From Kiritimatiellia bacterium (GTDB taxonomy: Bacteria; Verrucomicrobiota; Kiritimatiellia; SLAD01), in contig SKXR01000059.1 of the NCBI GenBank assembly GCA_007128275.1, positions 1-7,137 of the forward strand: a stretch of DNA of 7,137 nt, written 5' to 3'. Of this stretch, positions 1-6,191 are shown one piece after another (within the stretch, counting starts at the first letter, position 1; each line of letters starts with the position of its first letter). The notes beneath the pieces are model-generated. The model was not told the origin of the DNA, searched no databases, and saw only the letters and a list, made by a program, of their open reading frames with translations. The translations under genes and the position numbers were made by a program.

Positions 1-788
1 AAGAACATGGCCATGAAAAAGGCGGTCAGGGAACTGACCAGCCCGCGCGCGACGCTGTTGACCGGGAACGAGGACAGGGATACGCCGGCCAGAAAGGCGC
101 CCGTGATGATCGGCAAGGTCAGCAGATGCGCGAGGCCCATGAAAAGGAATAGCACCATCAATACGGTGAGGCCCAGCGATTCCTGATCCAACTTCAGGCG
201 CAGGACCACATACGGCATGATGACACGCAAACCGGCGTAGCTGCATGCCAGTAAAATGATGAGGCCACCCAACCCCCGCAAGACCGCGTAGCCGCCGTCC
301 GGTAGACGGATCAGGACCACGATCATGAGGATGATCAGCAAGTCCTGTAGGAGAAGAACGCCGGTGACAAGACGGCCGAACGGCTCGAACATCTGTTGCC
401 GTGACTTCAGCAGGCGGATAATGATCAGCGTAGAACTAGTGCTGATGGCCAGTCCGACATACAGCGCGGGCAACCAGTCCAGGCCGAGGAGGCGCGACAA
501 AAGCACCCCGCCAAGACCGACAAATGCGAATTGGGCTAAGCCGACGCCCAATACCAAACGGTTTTGACCGCCGAATCGTTTGGGGTTCAATTCCATGCCC
601 GCGCCGAAGACCAGCACGGCCAGACCGATATCCAACGCATTCCGGGCCACCTCCTCGTCCAACGCGAGGTTGCTGTAGCGCAGCCCCATCCCGGCGAGCA
701 GCAGCAGCGGAATGAGCGGTATACGGAGCGCGCGCCGAATGGCAAAAGCGACGGCGGCCACCATGAGCAGTATGGCGAGGTCGATCAT
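1..788 (-). CDS. CPA2/Kef-type cation:proton antiporter, membrane domain (partial, C-terminus off the left edge)
   Basis: Integral membrane antiporter expected to exchange K+ or Na+ for H+ across the inner membrane. The ATG at 788-786 opens a frame of 262 codons that is still open at base 1, so the C-terminal half is missing. Seen: a very hydrophobic protein with repeated membrane segments; an FGAGMELNPKRF stretch (about residues 61-72) where Kef proteins carry their FLxGLEL segment; STSSTLIIIRLL (116-127); and QDL at 148-150, matching the conserved Gln-Asp pair of the ion-binding core in Kef-type CPA2 proteins. ITGAFLAGVSLSS (228-240) is another family-typical segment. Its start lies inside the stop of the upstream antiporter gene (ATGA overlap at 788-785), so translation is probably coupled and the two are co-transcribed. 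No strong Shine-Dalgarno precedes it. Whether it also has a C-terminal RCK domain cannot be seen. Ion specificity is unknown. Confidence 0.9.
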   Translation of the reverse strand, partial: MIDLAILLMVAAVAFAIRRALRIPLIPLLLLAGMGLRYSNLALDEEVARNALDIGLAVLVFGAGMELNPKRFGGQNRLVLGVGLAQFAFVGLGGVLLSRLLGLDWLPALYVGLAISTSSTLIIIRLLKSRQQMFEPFGRLVTGVLLLQDLLIILMIVVLIRLPDGGYAVLRGLGGLIILLACSYAGLRVIMPYVVLRLKLDQESLGLTVLMVLFLFMGLAHLLTLPIITGAFLAGVSLSSFPVNSVARGLVSSLTAFFMAMF

Positions 789-2422
789 GTCGGCAGCACC
801 CCGATATTCTTCAGCTCTTCGTTCTGGACCTTTAATCCTTCGACGCGGGGATACATCAGGTAGTTCACATCCAGTTCAACGAGATCATCGATAACGGACA
901 AGTCGAACGCGTGTATCGCGCAGGGGACGCCGCGTGACCGGCATACATATGCCAGCAAATGATTGGTGTCCTCGATTTGGAGGGCGGACACCACCAGACT
1001 GGCCCGGTCCAAGCCTGCTTCCTCAAGCACGGACAAGTACTCCGCATTGCCGATCATCGTGTCGCCTCCGAGTCCGTATAACTTCGCGGGATCCACATCG
1101 ATGGCGAGGGTGGTTTGCCCGGCTTCGTGGAGACGTTGGACAATCGCTCGTCCCAACGCGTTCATCCCGACCACAATGACGTGATCCGAGCGCACTTTCG
1201 GGGGCGTCTCCTCCTTCGGGTCCGTGTCGCCGGCACGAAACAGACGGAGCAGCTTGGCCTTTCGACACCAGGCATACAGCGGATCGCTGTACAGAATCAT
1301 GTAGGAAGAAATCCCGATCGTGAGCATGCCGACCAGCGCGGTGATACCCAGGATCGGATCGTCAATGAGGCCGGTGGCCACGCCCATGGCCGCGAAGATG
1401 AAGGAAAACTCGCTGATTTGCGCCACCGTGACGCTGGTCTTGAACGCGGTGCGTTCGCTGTAACCCATGCGCGAGATGATGACCATGAAAATGAACGGGT
1501 TGCCGAGCAGGACGAACAAAGACAGGGCGATCGCCGAACCCAGATGCGCGCCGACCGGGCCAAATTCCATCCGAATGCCGAGCGATACGAAAAAGACCGC
1601 CAGAAAGAAGTTCATCAGGGGATGAACCCGGCGACGGAGATCATCGCTGAACGGCAGTTGCGCGAGGCTGATGCCGGCGAGAAAGGCGCCGATTTCCACG
1701 GATAATTCCAGCACATGGGCTGCGCCCACCACCAGAAAACACCAGCACAAACTCCAGATGAACAACATTTCCGGTTGACGTGCCGCCCAGGCAAAGGGTT
1801 TGGCCAGCACGTATTTCGACGCAATCATCATCAGAGCCAACAGGACAATCATCCCGCCGAACGACCAGCCCAACCCCGTGGCGACCTCGCGCAGCGCAAA
1901 TTCCTCGCCGCGCCCCAACCCCGCCAGAAAGGTGAGGGCGATGATGACCACCAGGTCCTGGACCAGAAAGATGCCGACGGCGATTCGCCCGTACAACGAA
2001 TTCAACTCCTTTTTCTGGTCCAACAGCTTGACCACCACGACGGTACTGCTGAAGGTCAAACCGGTCGCCAGAAAGATGGACTCCATCACGGTGAAGCCGA
2101 TCAGCATGCACACGCCGAACCCGATCACAGCCGTGAACACCACCTGCCCGATACCGGCTACCAGCGCCACGGGCCCCACATCGCGGATCTTTGCGAGGCT
2201 CAATTCGAGACCGACCAGAAAGAGCAACAGGGCGATGCCGACCTCGGAAATCAGTTCCAGCGAATCCGTGAGGGTGAGCACGCCGGTTAAAGGGCCCAGG
2301 AACAGGCCGGCGAGAATGTACGCCACAATCGAGGGCATGCGGATCTTGGCGGCGAGGAACGCGAACAGCACCCCCGCCATCAGGATCAGGCCCAGATCAT
2401 GAAGGTAATCGTCGTAAAGCAT
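785..2422 (-). CDS. Kef-type K+(Na+)/H+ antiporter with C-terminal TrkA-N (RCK) domain
   Basis: Monovalent cation:proton antiporter of the CPA2 family, 545 residues, with about 12-13 membrane segments in residues 6-378 followed by a cytosolic nucleotide-binding domain from about 412 to 530. Seen: LLLFLVGLEL (65-74), TFSSTVVVVKLL (123-134), the ion-site pair Q155-D156 in LVQDLVVI, GAFLAGISLAQLPF (245-258) and AQISEFSFI (334-342), all in the order typical of Kef/CPA2 proteins. The Rossmann motif of the RCK part is VIVVGMNALG (415-424), so the usual GxGxxG reads GxNxxG; D442 at the end of the second strand suggests NAD(H) rather than NADP(H). Members usually have about 380-residue membrane domains, and Kef efflux systems are gated through such C-terminal domains. 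The ATG at 2422 gives a full family N-terminus; a GGGGA stretch about 7 bases upstream is a modest ribosome site. It is the first gene of a two-antiporter unit. KefB/KefC or a general Na+/H+ antiporter are both possible; the exact name is not assignable. Confidence 0.93.
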   Translation of the reverse strand: MLYDDYLHDLGLILMAGVLFAFLAAKIRMPSIVAYILAGLFLGPLTGVLTLTDSLELISEVGIALLLFLVGLELSLAKIRDVGPVALVAGIGQVVFTAVIGFGVCMLIGFTVMESIFLATGLTFSSTVVVVKLLDQKKELNSLYGRIAVGIFLVQDLVVIIALTFLAGLGRGEEFALREVATGLGWSFGGMIVLLALMMIASKYVLAKPFAWAARQPEMLFIWSLCWCFLVVGAAHVLELSVEIGAFLAGISLAQLPFSDDLRRRVHPLMNFFLAVFFVSLGIRMEFGPVGAHLGSAIALSLFVLLGNPFIFMVIISRMGYSERTAFKTSVTVAQISEFSFIFAAMGVATGLIDDPILGITALVGMLTIGISSYMILYSDPLYAWCRKAKLLRLFRAGDTDPKEETPPKVRSDHVIVVGMNALGRAIVQRLHEAGQTTLAIDVDPAKLYGLGGDTMIGNAEYLSVLEEAGLDRASLVVSALQIEDTNHLLAYVCRSRGVPCAIHAFDLSVIDDLVELDVNYLMYPRVEGLKVQNEELKNIGVLPT

Positions 2423-2458
2423 GGTGGTCCCCGCAAATCAGCATATCGCTCCGGCGCG

Positions 2459-2464
2459 AATATA
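2459..2464 (-). promoter_or_regulatory. Weak candidate -10 box for the antiporter operon
   Basis: On the minus strand the hexamer TATATT lies about 37 bases upstream of the antiporter ATG at 2422. No good -35 element sits 16-18 bases further upstream, so this is only a plausible position for transcription start. The gap between hprA and the antiporters must hold the operon's promoter unless they are read through from hprA. Confidence 0.2.
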
Positions 2465-2545
2465 GGAGATGGGTTGGAACCCTGCGAGCCTTTTTGAAGG
2501 ATGGCATCACCCGCCGAATCGGATTCCGCACCGGTGAGCAGACAT

Positions 2546-2579
2546 ACGAATAAATGTCACACGTGTGACATTTATTCGT
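2546..2579. repeat. 34-bp perfect palindrome upstream of the antiporter operon
   Basis: Each 17-base half reads ACGAATAAATGTCACAC followed by its exact reverse complement, with no spacer and no mismatch; symmetry ends at 2545/2580. As DNA it could be an operator for a dimeric or tetrameric regulator or a cruciform; as RNA it makes a 15-bp stem with an ACGU loop. It is 123 bases upstream of the antiporter start and 100 bases past the hprA stop, so it may serve as an operator or leader for the antiporters or as a terminator for hprA. The AT-rich outer part with TTTATT gives some, but not classic, terminator character. The core GTCACACGTGTGAC was not matched to a known regulator. Confidence 0.9.
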
Positions 2580-2620
2580 CATGGATGTGGGGCGGCGTGA
2601 GCGGGTACGGAGCCGAGCGC

Positions 2621-2679
2621 GCCGGTTTCCAACGATTGGAAAAATACCGGGAATTTCCTCCAATGATTGGAAAACCGGC
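2621..2679 (-). terminator. 59-nt nested inverted repeat directly after the hprA stop, candidate terminator or dispersed repeat
   Basis: The outer arms GCCGGTTTCCAA (2621-2632) and TTGGAAAACCGGC (2667-2679) pair with one bulged base. Inside, 2635-2640 pairs with 2659-2664 and AAAT/ATTT (2642-2645 with 2653-2656) closes a 7-base loop, so nearly the whole stretch can fold as one rod. Each half also holds its own small dyad: TTTCCAA-CGA-TTGGAAA (2626-2642) and TCCAA-TGA-TTGGA (2659-2671), so two short hairpins are the alternative fold. It begins at the base next to the TAA of hprA. A terminator role follows from position; no clear T-run follows on the minus strand, so a repeat element or mRNA-stabilising hairpin is as likely. 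Confidence 0.5.
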
Positions 2680-3636
2680 TTAGTTCACCACGTTGATCGG
2701 CTTGCCGTTAATAAACGCCTGGATGTTTTCCGCAGTCGTGCCCATCAGGCGCGTGCGCGCCGCGACCGTGCCCCACGCCATGTGCGGCGTGATGAGCAGG
2801 TTCTTGGCCTTCATCAACGGGTTCGTCGGTTCGATCGGTTCCTTGGACACCACGTCCACCGCCGCGCCGGCAATGACATCGTTGTTGAGGGCGTCGGCCA
2901 GGTCCTGTTCGTTCACGAGGGGGCCGCGCGCCGTGTTGATGAAGAACGCGTTCGGTTTCATCGTGGACAGCAGGGCCTTGTTCACGAAGCCGACATTGTC
3001 CGCGGTCTGCGGGCAATGCAGGCTGACCACGTCCGCTTCGGCGAACAGGTCCGGGATCTCTTTCCATTCGAAATTGTCGTACCCCGGCGCTTCCCCCTTG
3101 TACACGTCGGCGGCGATGACCTTCATGCCGAATGCATTCGCCAGCTCGCCCGTGCGCCGTCCGATGCGGCCGAACCCGACAATGCCCATGGTGAGGCCGG
3201 CGAGTTCGGTGAGCGAATAGTCCCAGAAACAGAAATCGCCGCGGCGCGCCCATTCGCCGTCTTTCACGCGCTCGCTGTGATGGGCGACCTTGTGACAATG
3301 ATCGAGCAGGAGTGCGAAAACGTATTGCGAGACGGTGTCCGTGCCGTAGATGGGCACGTTGGAAACGGAGATATCGCGCGCGCGTGCCGCTTTCGTGTCC
3401 ACGATATTGAAGCCCGTGGCCAGCACGGTAATGAATTTCAGGTCCGGCAATTGCGCGATGGTTTCCGCCGTGATCGGCGTCTTGTTGGTCAAAAGGATGT
3501 CGGCGCCTTGGGCGCGTTCGACGATCTGGTCCGCCGGTGTGCGATCGTGCACCGTCAAGTCGCCGAGCGCTTCCACGCCGTCCCAGGGGTTGTCGCCGGG
3601 GTTCAAGGTATATCCGTCCAAACAGACCATCTTCAT
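2680..3636 (-). CDS. hprA: D-2-hydroxyacid dehydrogenase, glycerate dehydrogenase / hydroxypyruvate reductase type
   Basis: Cytosolic NAD-dependent oxidoreductase, 318 residues, the usual family length. It probably interconverts D-glycerate and hydroxypyruvate, linking serine and glyoxylate metabolism to glycolysis. Seen: an N-terminal substrate domain opening KMVCLDGYTLNPGDNPW, a motif I associate with glycerate dehydrogenases; the Rossmann motif GFGRIG (154-159); D177 after the second strand, favouring NAD over NADP; and the catalytic triad R237 (NTARG), E266 (DVVSKEP) and H285 (TPHMAWGT). The ATG at 3636 is preceded by AAAGGGA at 3649-3643 with six bases of spacing, which supports this start; the next ATG (residue 3) is too close to the site. 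It is transcribed divergently from arcC and stands alone, with a hairpin immediately after its TAA. The family has overlapping substrates, so another 2-ketoacid (glyoxylate, phenylpyruvate) is possible; the family is certain, the substrate less so. Confidence 0.92.
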   Translation of the reverse strand: MKMVCLDGYTLNPGDNPWDGVEALGDLTVHDRTPADQIVERAQGADILLTNKTPITAETIAQLPDLKFITVLATGFNIVDTKAARARDISVSNVPIYGTDTVSQYVFALLLDHCHKVAHHSERVKDGEWARRGDFCFWDYSLTELAGLTMGIVGFGRIGRRTGELANAFGMKVIAADVYKGEAPGYDNFEWKEIPDLFAEADVVSLHCPQTADNVGFVNKALLSTMKPNAFFINTARGPLVNEQDLADALNNDVIAGAAVDVVSKEPIEPTNPLMKAKNLLITPHMAWGTVAARTRLMGTTAENIQAFINGKPINVVN

Positions 3637-3642
3637 GCTTAA

Positions 3643-3649
3643 TCCCTTT
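3643..3649 (-). promoter_or_regulatory. Ribosome binding site of hprA
   Basis: On the minus strand AAAGGGA sits six bases before the ATG at 3636. It is close to the anti-Shine-Dalgarno consensus and fixes this ATG rather than the one two codons downstream. Confidence 0.6.
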
Positions 3650-3688
3650 CGTTAATCAAATTAATCCAACGGAGACGCTAGCACGGGA

Positions 3689-3703
3689 TTCCACTCGTTG
3701 GAA
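3689..3703. repeat. TTCCA-N5-TGGAA dyad in the hprA/arcC divergent region
   Basis: TTCCACTCGTTGGAA is a 15-base dyad with 5-bp arms. Its size and arms match the two dyads beyond the other end of hprA (2627-2641 and the one-mismatch copy at 2657-2671). It lies 53 bases upstream of the hprA start and 94 bases upstream of the arcC start. It could be a regulator site for the divergent genes or another copy of a dispersed repeat; the window cannot separate these. Confidence 0.45.
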
Positions 3704-3724
3704 GGGAAAACGGAACGTCCGGGC

Positions 3725-3752
3725 TTGATGAATTCGCGCGGTCTGATATCCT
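3725..3752 (+). promoter_or_regulatory. Candidate sigma-70-like promoter of arcC
   Basis: TTGATG (3725-3730) and TATCCT (3747-3752) are separated by 16 bases and each match four of six consensus positions. Transcription would start around 3759, giving a leader of about 40 bases before the arcC ATG. It is only a sequence match, in the expected place. Confidence 0.3.
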
Positions 3753-3785
3753 TGCCCGTTAGTACTTTGAGTATGTTGATCCAAG

Positions 3786-3791
3786 AAGGAG
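3786..3791 (+). promoter_or_regulatory. Ribosome binding site of arcC
   Basis: AAGGAG six bases before the ATG at 3798 is a near-consensus Shine-Dalgarno and settles the arcC start. Confidence 0.75.
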
Positions 3792-3797
3792 CGCGCT

Positions 3798-4742
3798 ATG
3801 AGCAAACCGTTGGTTGTTATTGCGGTGGGTGGAAATTCGTTGATCACGGATTCGACGCACATGTCGGTGTTGGACCAGTACCAGGCGGCGGGTCAGACCA
3901 GCCACCATATCGCCAGCCTGCTGGAGGCCGGATATCGGGTCGTCGTGACGCACGGGAACGGGCCGCAGGTCGGTTTTATTCTCATGCGCTCTGAACTCGC
4001 CAAGAATGTCCTGCACCAGGTGCCGCTGGAAAGTTGTGTGGCGGATACGCAAGGCGCGATCGGCTATCAAATTGAACAGACGCTGGCCAACGAATTGCGG
4101 CGCCGCGGGATGCAGGCGTCGCTGGCCACGGTGGTCACGCAGGTGGTGGTCGACAAGGATGATCCGGCGTTTTCGAATCCCACCAAACCGATTGGCCCCT
4201 TTTACAGCGAAGAAGAAGCGCGGAAACATGCGCAGGACGACGGGTGGGCGGTGAAAGAGGATGCCGGGCGAGGTTGGCGTCGTGTCGTGGCTTCGCCTCA
4301 TCCGCTCGAAATTATCGAACAGGATTCCATTCGCATTCTGTTGGAGAACGATGTCGTGGTCATCGCCGTCGGCGGCGGCGGTATCCCGGTGATTCGCAAG
4401 GACAACGGCGACCTCGAAGGGTGCGCGGCGGTCATCGACAAGGACGCGGCGTCGTGTTTGCTCGCGAAGAATCTCAAGGCCGACACGTTCATCATTTCCA
4501 CGGCCGTGGACAAGGTCATGCTCAATTTCGGCAAGCCGGATCAGAAGGCGCTCGATCGGATCACCGTGGCCGAGGCGAAACAGTATATGGAGGAGGGGCA
4601 CTTCGCCGCCGGTAGCATGAAGCCGAAGGTCGAGGCGGCCATTGAATTCATCGAGGGCGGCGGCAAACACGTGATCATCACGCAGCCGCACTTGCTTGAG
4701 GAAGCCATTGCGGGTAAGAACGGAACGCACATTGAGCCATAG
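3798..4742 (+). CDS. arcC: Carbamate kinase
   Basis: Cytosolic amino-acid-kinase-fold enzyme (EC 2.7.2.2) that reversibly transfers phosphate between carbamoyl phosphate and ADP, normally making ATP from carbamoyl phosphate in arginine, agmatine or purine/allantoin breakdown. Its 314 residues match the family's usual size. Seen: the N-terminal nucleotide-fold motif VVIAVGGNSL (6-15); VVVTHGNGPQVG (48-59); the conserved NPTKPIGPFYS (127-137); VVIAVGGGGIPV (187-198); IDKDAAS (213-219), the family's nucleotide-site lysine region; and the C-terminal GSMKPKVEAAIEFI (272-285). GGNSL has Ser where many members have Ala, a mild change. The start is set by AAGGAG at 3786-3791. No arcA, arcB or catabolic transcarbamylase gene is visible, so the carbamoyl phosphate source is unknown. 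thrC follows on the same strand after 117 bases that hold a strong hairpin, so co-transcription is uncertain. Confidence 0.95.
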   Translation: MSKPLVVIAVGGNSLITDSTHMSVLDQYQAAGQTSHHIASLLEAGYRVVVTHGNGPQVGFILMRSELAKNVLHQVPLESCVADTQGAIGYQIEQTLANELRRRGMQASLATVVTQVVVDKDDPAFSNPTKPIGPFYSEEEARKHAQDDGWAVKEDAGRGWRRVVASPHPLEIIEQDSIRILLENDVVVIAVGGGGIPVIRKDNGDLEGCAAVIDKDAASCLLAKNLKADTFIISTAVDKVMLNFGKPDQKALDRITVAEAKQYMEEGHFAAGSMKPKVEAAIEFIEGGGKHVIITQPHLLEEAIAGKNGTHIEP

Positions 4743-4756
4743 CGGAAGTGGGAAAA

Positions 4757-4837
4757 AGTGTTCAGTATGCAGTGTCCAGTCTTCAGTAGCGGACTGGAAA
4801 ATACACTGAACACTGCATACTGAATACTGGATACTGA
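4757..4837. repeat. Opposed arrays of 7-bp repeats (NCAGTRT) forming a long hairpin between arcC and thrC
   Basis: Four direct heptamers run on the plus strand from 4762 to 4789 (TCAGTAT, GCAGTGT, CCAGTCT, TCAGTAG) and five run on the minus strand between 4837 and 4803 (TCAGTAT, CCAGTAT, TCAGTAT, GCAGTGT, TCAGTGT). The arrays face each other, so 4757-4780 pairs with 4805-4828 over 24 positions with one C-A mismatch and one G-U pair, leaving a 24-base loop. An alternative short hairpin uses TCCAGT (4775-4780) with ACTGGA (4793-4798). It could end arcC transcription, protect an mRNA end, or act in the thrC leader, but no T-run follows. It looks like a dispersed intergenic repeat similar in style to cyanobacterial heptamer STRRs; that comparison is from memory and is of style, not sequence. 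Confidence 0.85.
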
Positions 4838-4859
4838 ACACGGAAGACGGGCCTCCATT

Positions 4860-6122
4860 ATGCACATGACCGGATATCAATGTATCAACTGCGGGGCGAC
4901 GCTGGCCGTCGATTTCGACGGCTATGTGTGTCCGACCTGTAAGGGAAACCTGGACGTACAATACGATTACGATACGATCCGCGCGGCGCTGGAAAAGGGC
5001 GACCCGTTTGGGGGCGCGCGTCAGGATCAGTTCAAGTACCTACCGTTTCTGCCCATTCAATCCGTCGAGTCCGCTCCGCCGGTGCGGGTGGGCGCGACGC
5101 CGCTCTATCCCGTGCCCCGGCTCGGCGCGGTGGCGGGATTGAACAATCTTTATTTAAAGGACGAGGGGTTGAATCCCAGCGCCTCGTTCAAGGATCGGGC
5201 CAGCGCGTTGATCCTGGCGCGCGCGCGAGAGACGGGCGTGCAGGTGGTGTGTGGAGCAAGCACCGGAAACGCCGGCAGCTCGATGGCGTGCATGGCCGCC
5301 TCGGCGGAAATGCCGTGCGTCGTGTTCGTACCCGAAAAAGCGCCGCCCGCGAAGATTGCTCAATTGCTGATCTACGGCGCGAAGGTCATGGCTGTGCGCG
5401 GGACCTACGACGATGCGTTCGATCTGTGCGCGAAGGTGTGCGCGGCAAAAGGCTGGTTCAATCGCAACACCGGGTTCAACCCGTTCACGCGCGAAGGGAA
5501 GAAGACGTCGAGCTTCGAAATCTGTGAGCAGTTGGACTGGAAAGCGCCGGACCGGGTCATTGTGCCGACGGGCGACGGCAACATTATCAGCGGGATCTGG
5601 AAAGGCATGAAGGATTTGTACGCGGTCGGTTTGATCGATCAATTGCCGCGAATCGATTGCGCGCAGGCGGAGGGCAGTGCGGCCATCACGCATGCCGTGC
5701 ACCGGCTGCGCGAGTATGGGAAGACGCCACTCGGTGTCGATTGGCGCTCGGTAAGCATTGAGCCGGTGAGCGCAGATACGGTGGCCGATTCCATTTCCGT
5801 GGATGATCCGCGCGATGGGATGGCGGCGCTACGGGCCGTGATCGAATCGGGCGGTCAGGCCGTGACGGCGTCGGACGAAGAGATTCTTTCCGCGATCAAA
5901 GACGTGGCAAGAAACTCAGGCGTTTTTGTGGAGCCGTCCTGCGCCTGCGCGTGGGCGTGTCTGCGCAAGCTGGCGGAGGAAGGGCGCGTCGAGAAGGATG
6001 AGCGGATTGTGTGCCTGATGACCGGCAGCGGATTAAAGGATATTCAGAACGCCCGCAAAGTGGCCGGCGAACCGACGGTCATCGATCCGGACCTGGATGC
6101 GGCGCTGGCGGCGTTGGGGTAA
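4860..6122 (+). CDS. thrC: Threonine synthase with N-terminal zinc ribbon
   Basis: Cytosolic PLP enzyme (EC 4.2.3.1) converting O-phosphohomoserine to threonine, the last step of threonine synthesis. It has 420 residues. Seen: a four-cysteine zinc ribbon C8-x2-C11 and C24-x2-C27 ahead of the PLP fold; LKDEGLNPSASFKDR with the expected Schiff-base lysine K111; ASTGNAGSS (133-141), the substrate/PLP loop; the phosphate-cup region PTGDGNIISG (236-245); and TGSGLKD (388-394), characteristic of threonine synthases. SCACAWACLRKL (360-371) is unusually cysteine-rich for this segment. Two ATGs are possible (4860 and 4866); neither has a good Shine-Dalgarno, the nearest purine stretch GGAAG (4842-4846) being too far. 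Homologues such as cysteate synthase share this fold, but the ribbon plus GLKD favour ThrC. It lies downstream of arcC across the heptamer hairpin, and converges on the kinase gene. No thrA or thrB gene is visible. Confidence 0.9.
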   Translation: MHMTGYQCINCGATLAVDFDGYVCPTCKGNLDVQYDYDTIRAALEKGDPFGGARQDQFKYLPFLPIQSVESAPPVRVGATPLYPVPRLGAVAGLNNLYLKDEGLNPSASFKDRASALILARARETGVQVVCGASTGNAGSSMACMAASAEMPCVVFVPEKAPPAKIAQLLIYGAKVMAVRGTYDDAFDLCAKVCAAKGWFNRNTGFNPFTREGKKTSSFEICEQLDWKAPDRVIVPTGDGNIISGIWKGMKDLYAVGLIDQLPRIDCAQAEGSAAITHAVHRLREYGKTPLGVDWRSVSIEPVSADTVADSISVDDPRDGMAALRAVIESGGQAVTASDEEILSAIKDVARNSGVFVEPSCACAWACLRKLAEEGRVEKDERIVCLMTGSGLKDIQNARKVAGEPTVIDPDLDAALAALG

Positions 6123-6165
6123 TGAAGGCGACTCACCCGGAGGGTCCGCCCTTGCTGGCGTGGTC

Positions 6166-6189
6166 GGGCGAGGCGTCTGGCCGAGCCGC
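6166..6189 (+). repeat. GC-rich repeat copy A, just past the kinase stop codon
   Basis: The motif GGGCGAGGCGTCTGGCCGAG and four further bases matches copy B (7119 down to 7097 on the minus strand) at 21 of 24 aligned positions with one gap. It lies in the 69-bp gap between the converging thrC and kinase stops, two bases beyond the kinase TAA. The rest of the gap (6123-6165) shows no clear terminator. It resembles a dispersed intergenic repeat; no mobile-element gene accompanies it. Confidence 0.5.
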
Positions 6190-6191
6190 GG

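Noticed and set aside
1115..2402. Several plus-strand frames of 190-200 codons opposite the antiporter gene
   Set aside because: All mirror a well-conserved membrane protein on the other strand and show Arg/His/Gln-rich composition typical of shadows.
2471..2482. Short dyad GGGTT-GG-AACCC before the antiporter start
   Set aside because: The two-base centre cannot form a stable RNA loop and the arms are only five bases; nothing else supports a site.
2551..2574. CRP-like operator in the palindrome core
   Set aside because: The core has TCACA-CG-TGTGA, the reverse arrangement of the CRP consensus TGTGA-N6-TCACA, so the match is not valid.
2581..3642. 353-codon open frame on the plus strand across hprA
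   Set aside because: It is antisense to a dehydrogenase with all catalytic motifs intact, and its composition (runs of Arg, His and Val) is that of a GC-rich shadow frame.
4767..4823. Possible thrC leader peptide (18 codons) with attenuation
   Set aside because: The small frame starting at 4767 has only two threonine codons and no isoleucine run, has no ribosome site, and lies inside the heptamer repeats, so it does not look like a threonine attenuator.
3759..4961. 400-codon open frame on the minus strand across arcC and the heptamer gap
   Set aside because: It runs antisense to a complete carbamate kinase and through the repeat hairpin; it has no recognisable motif and no ribosome site of note.
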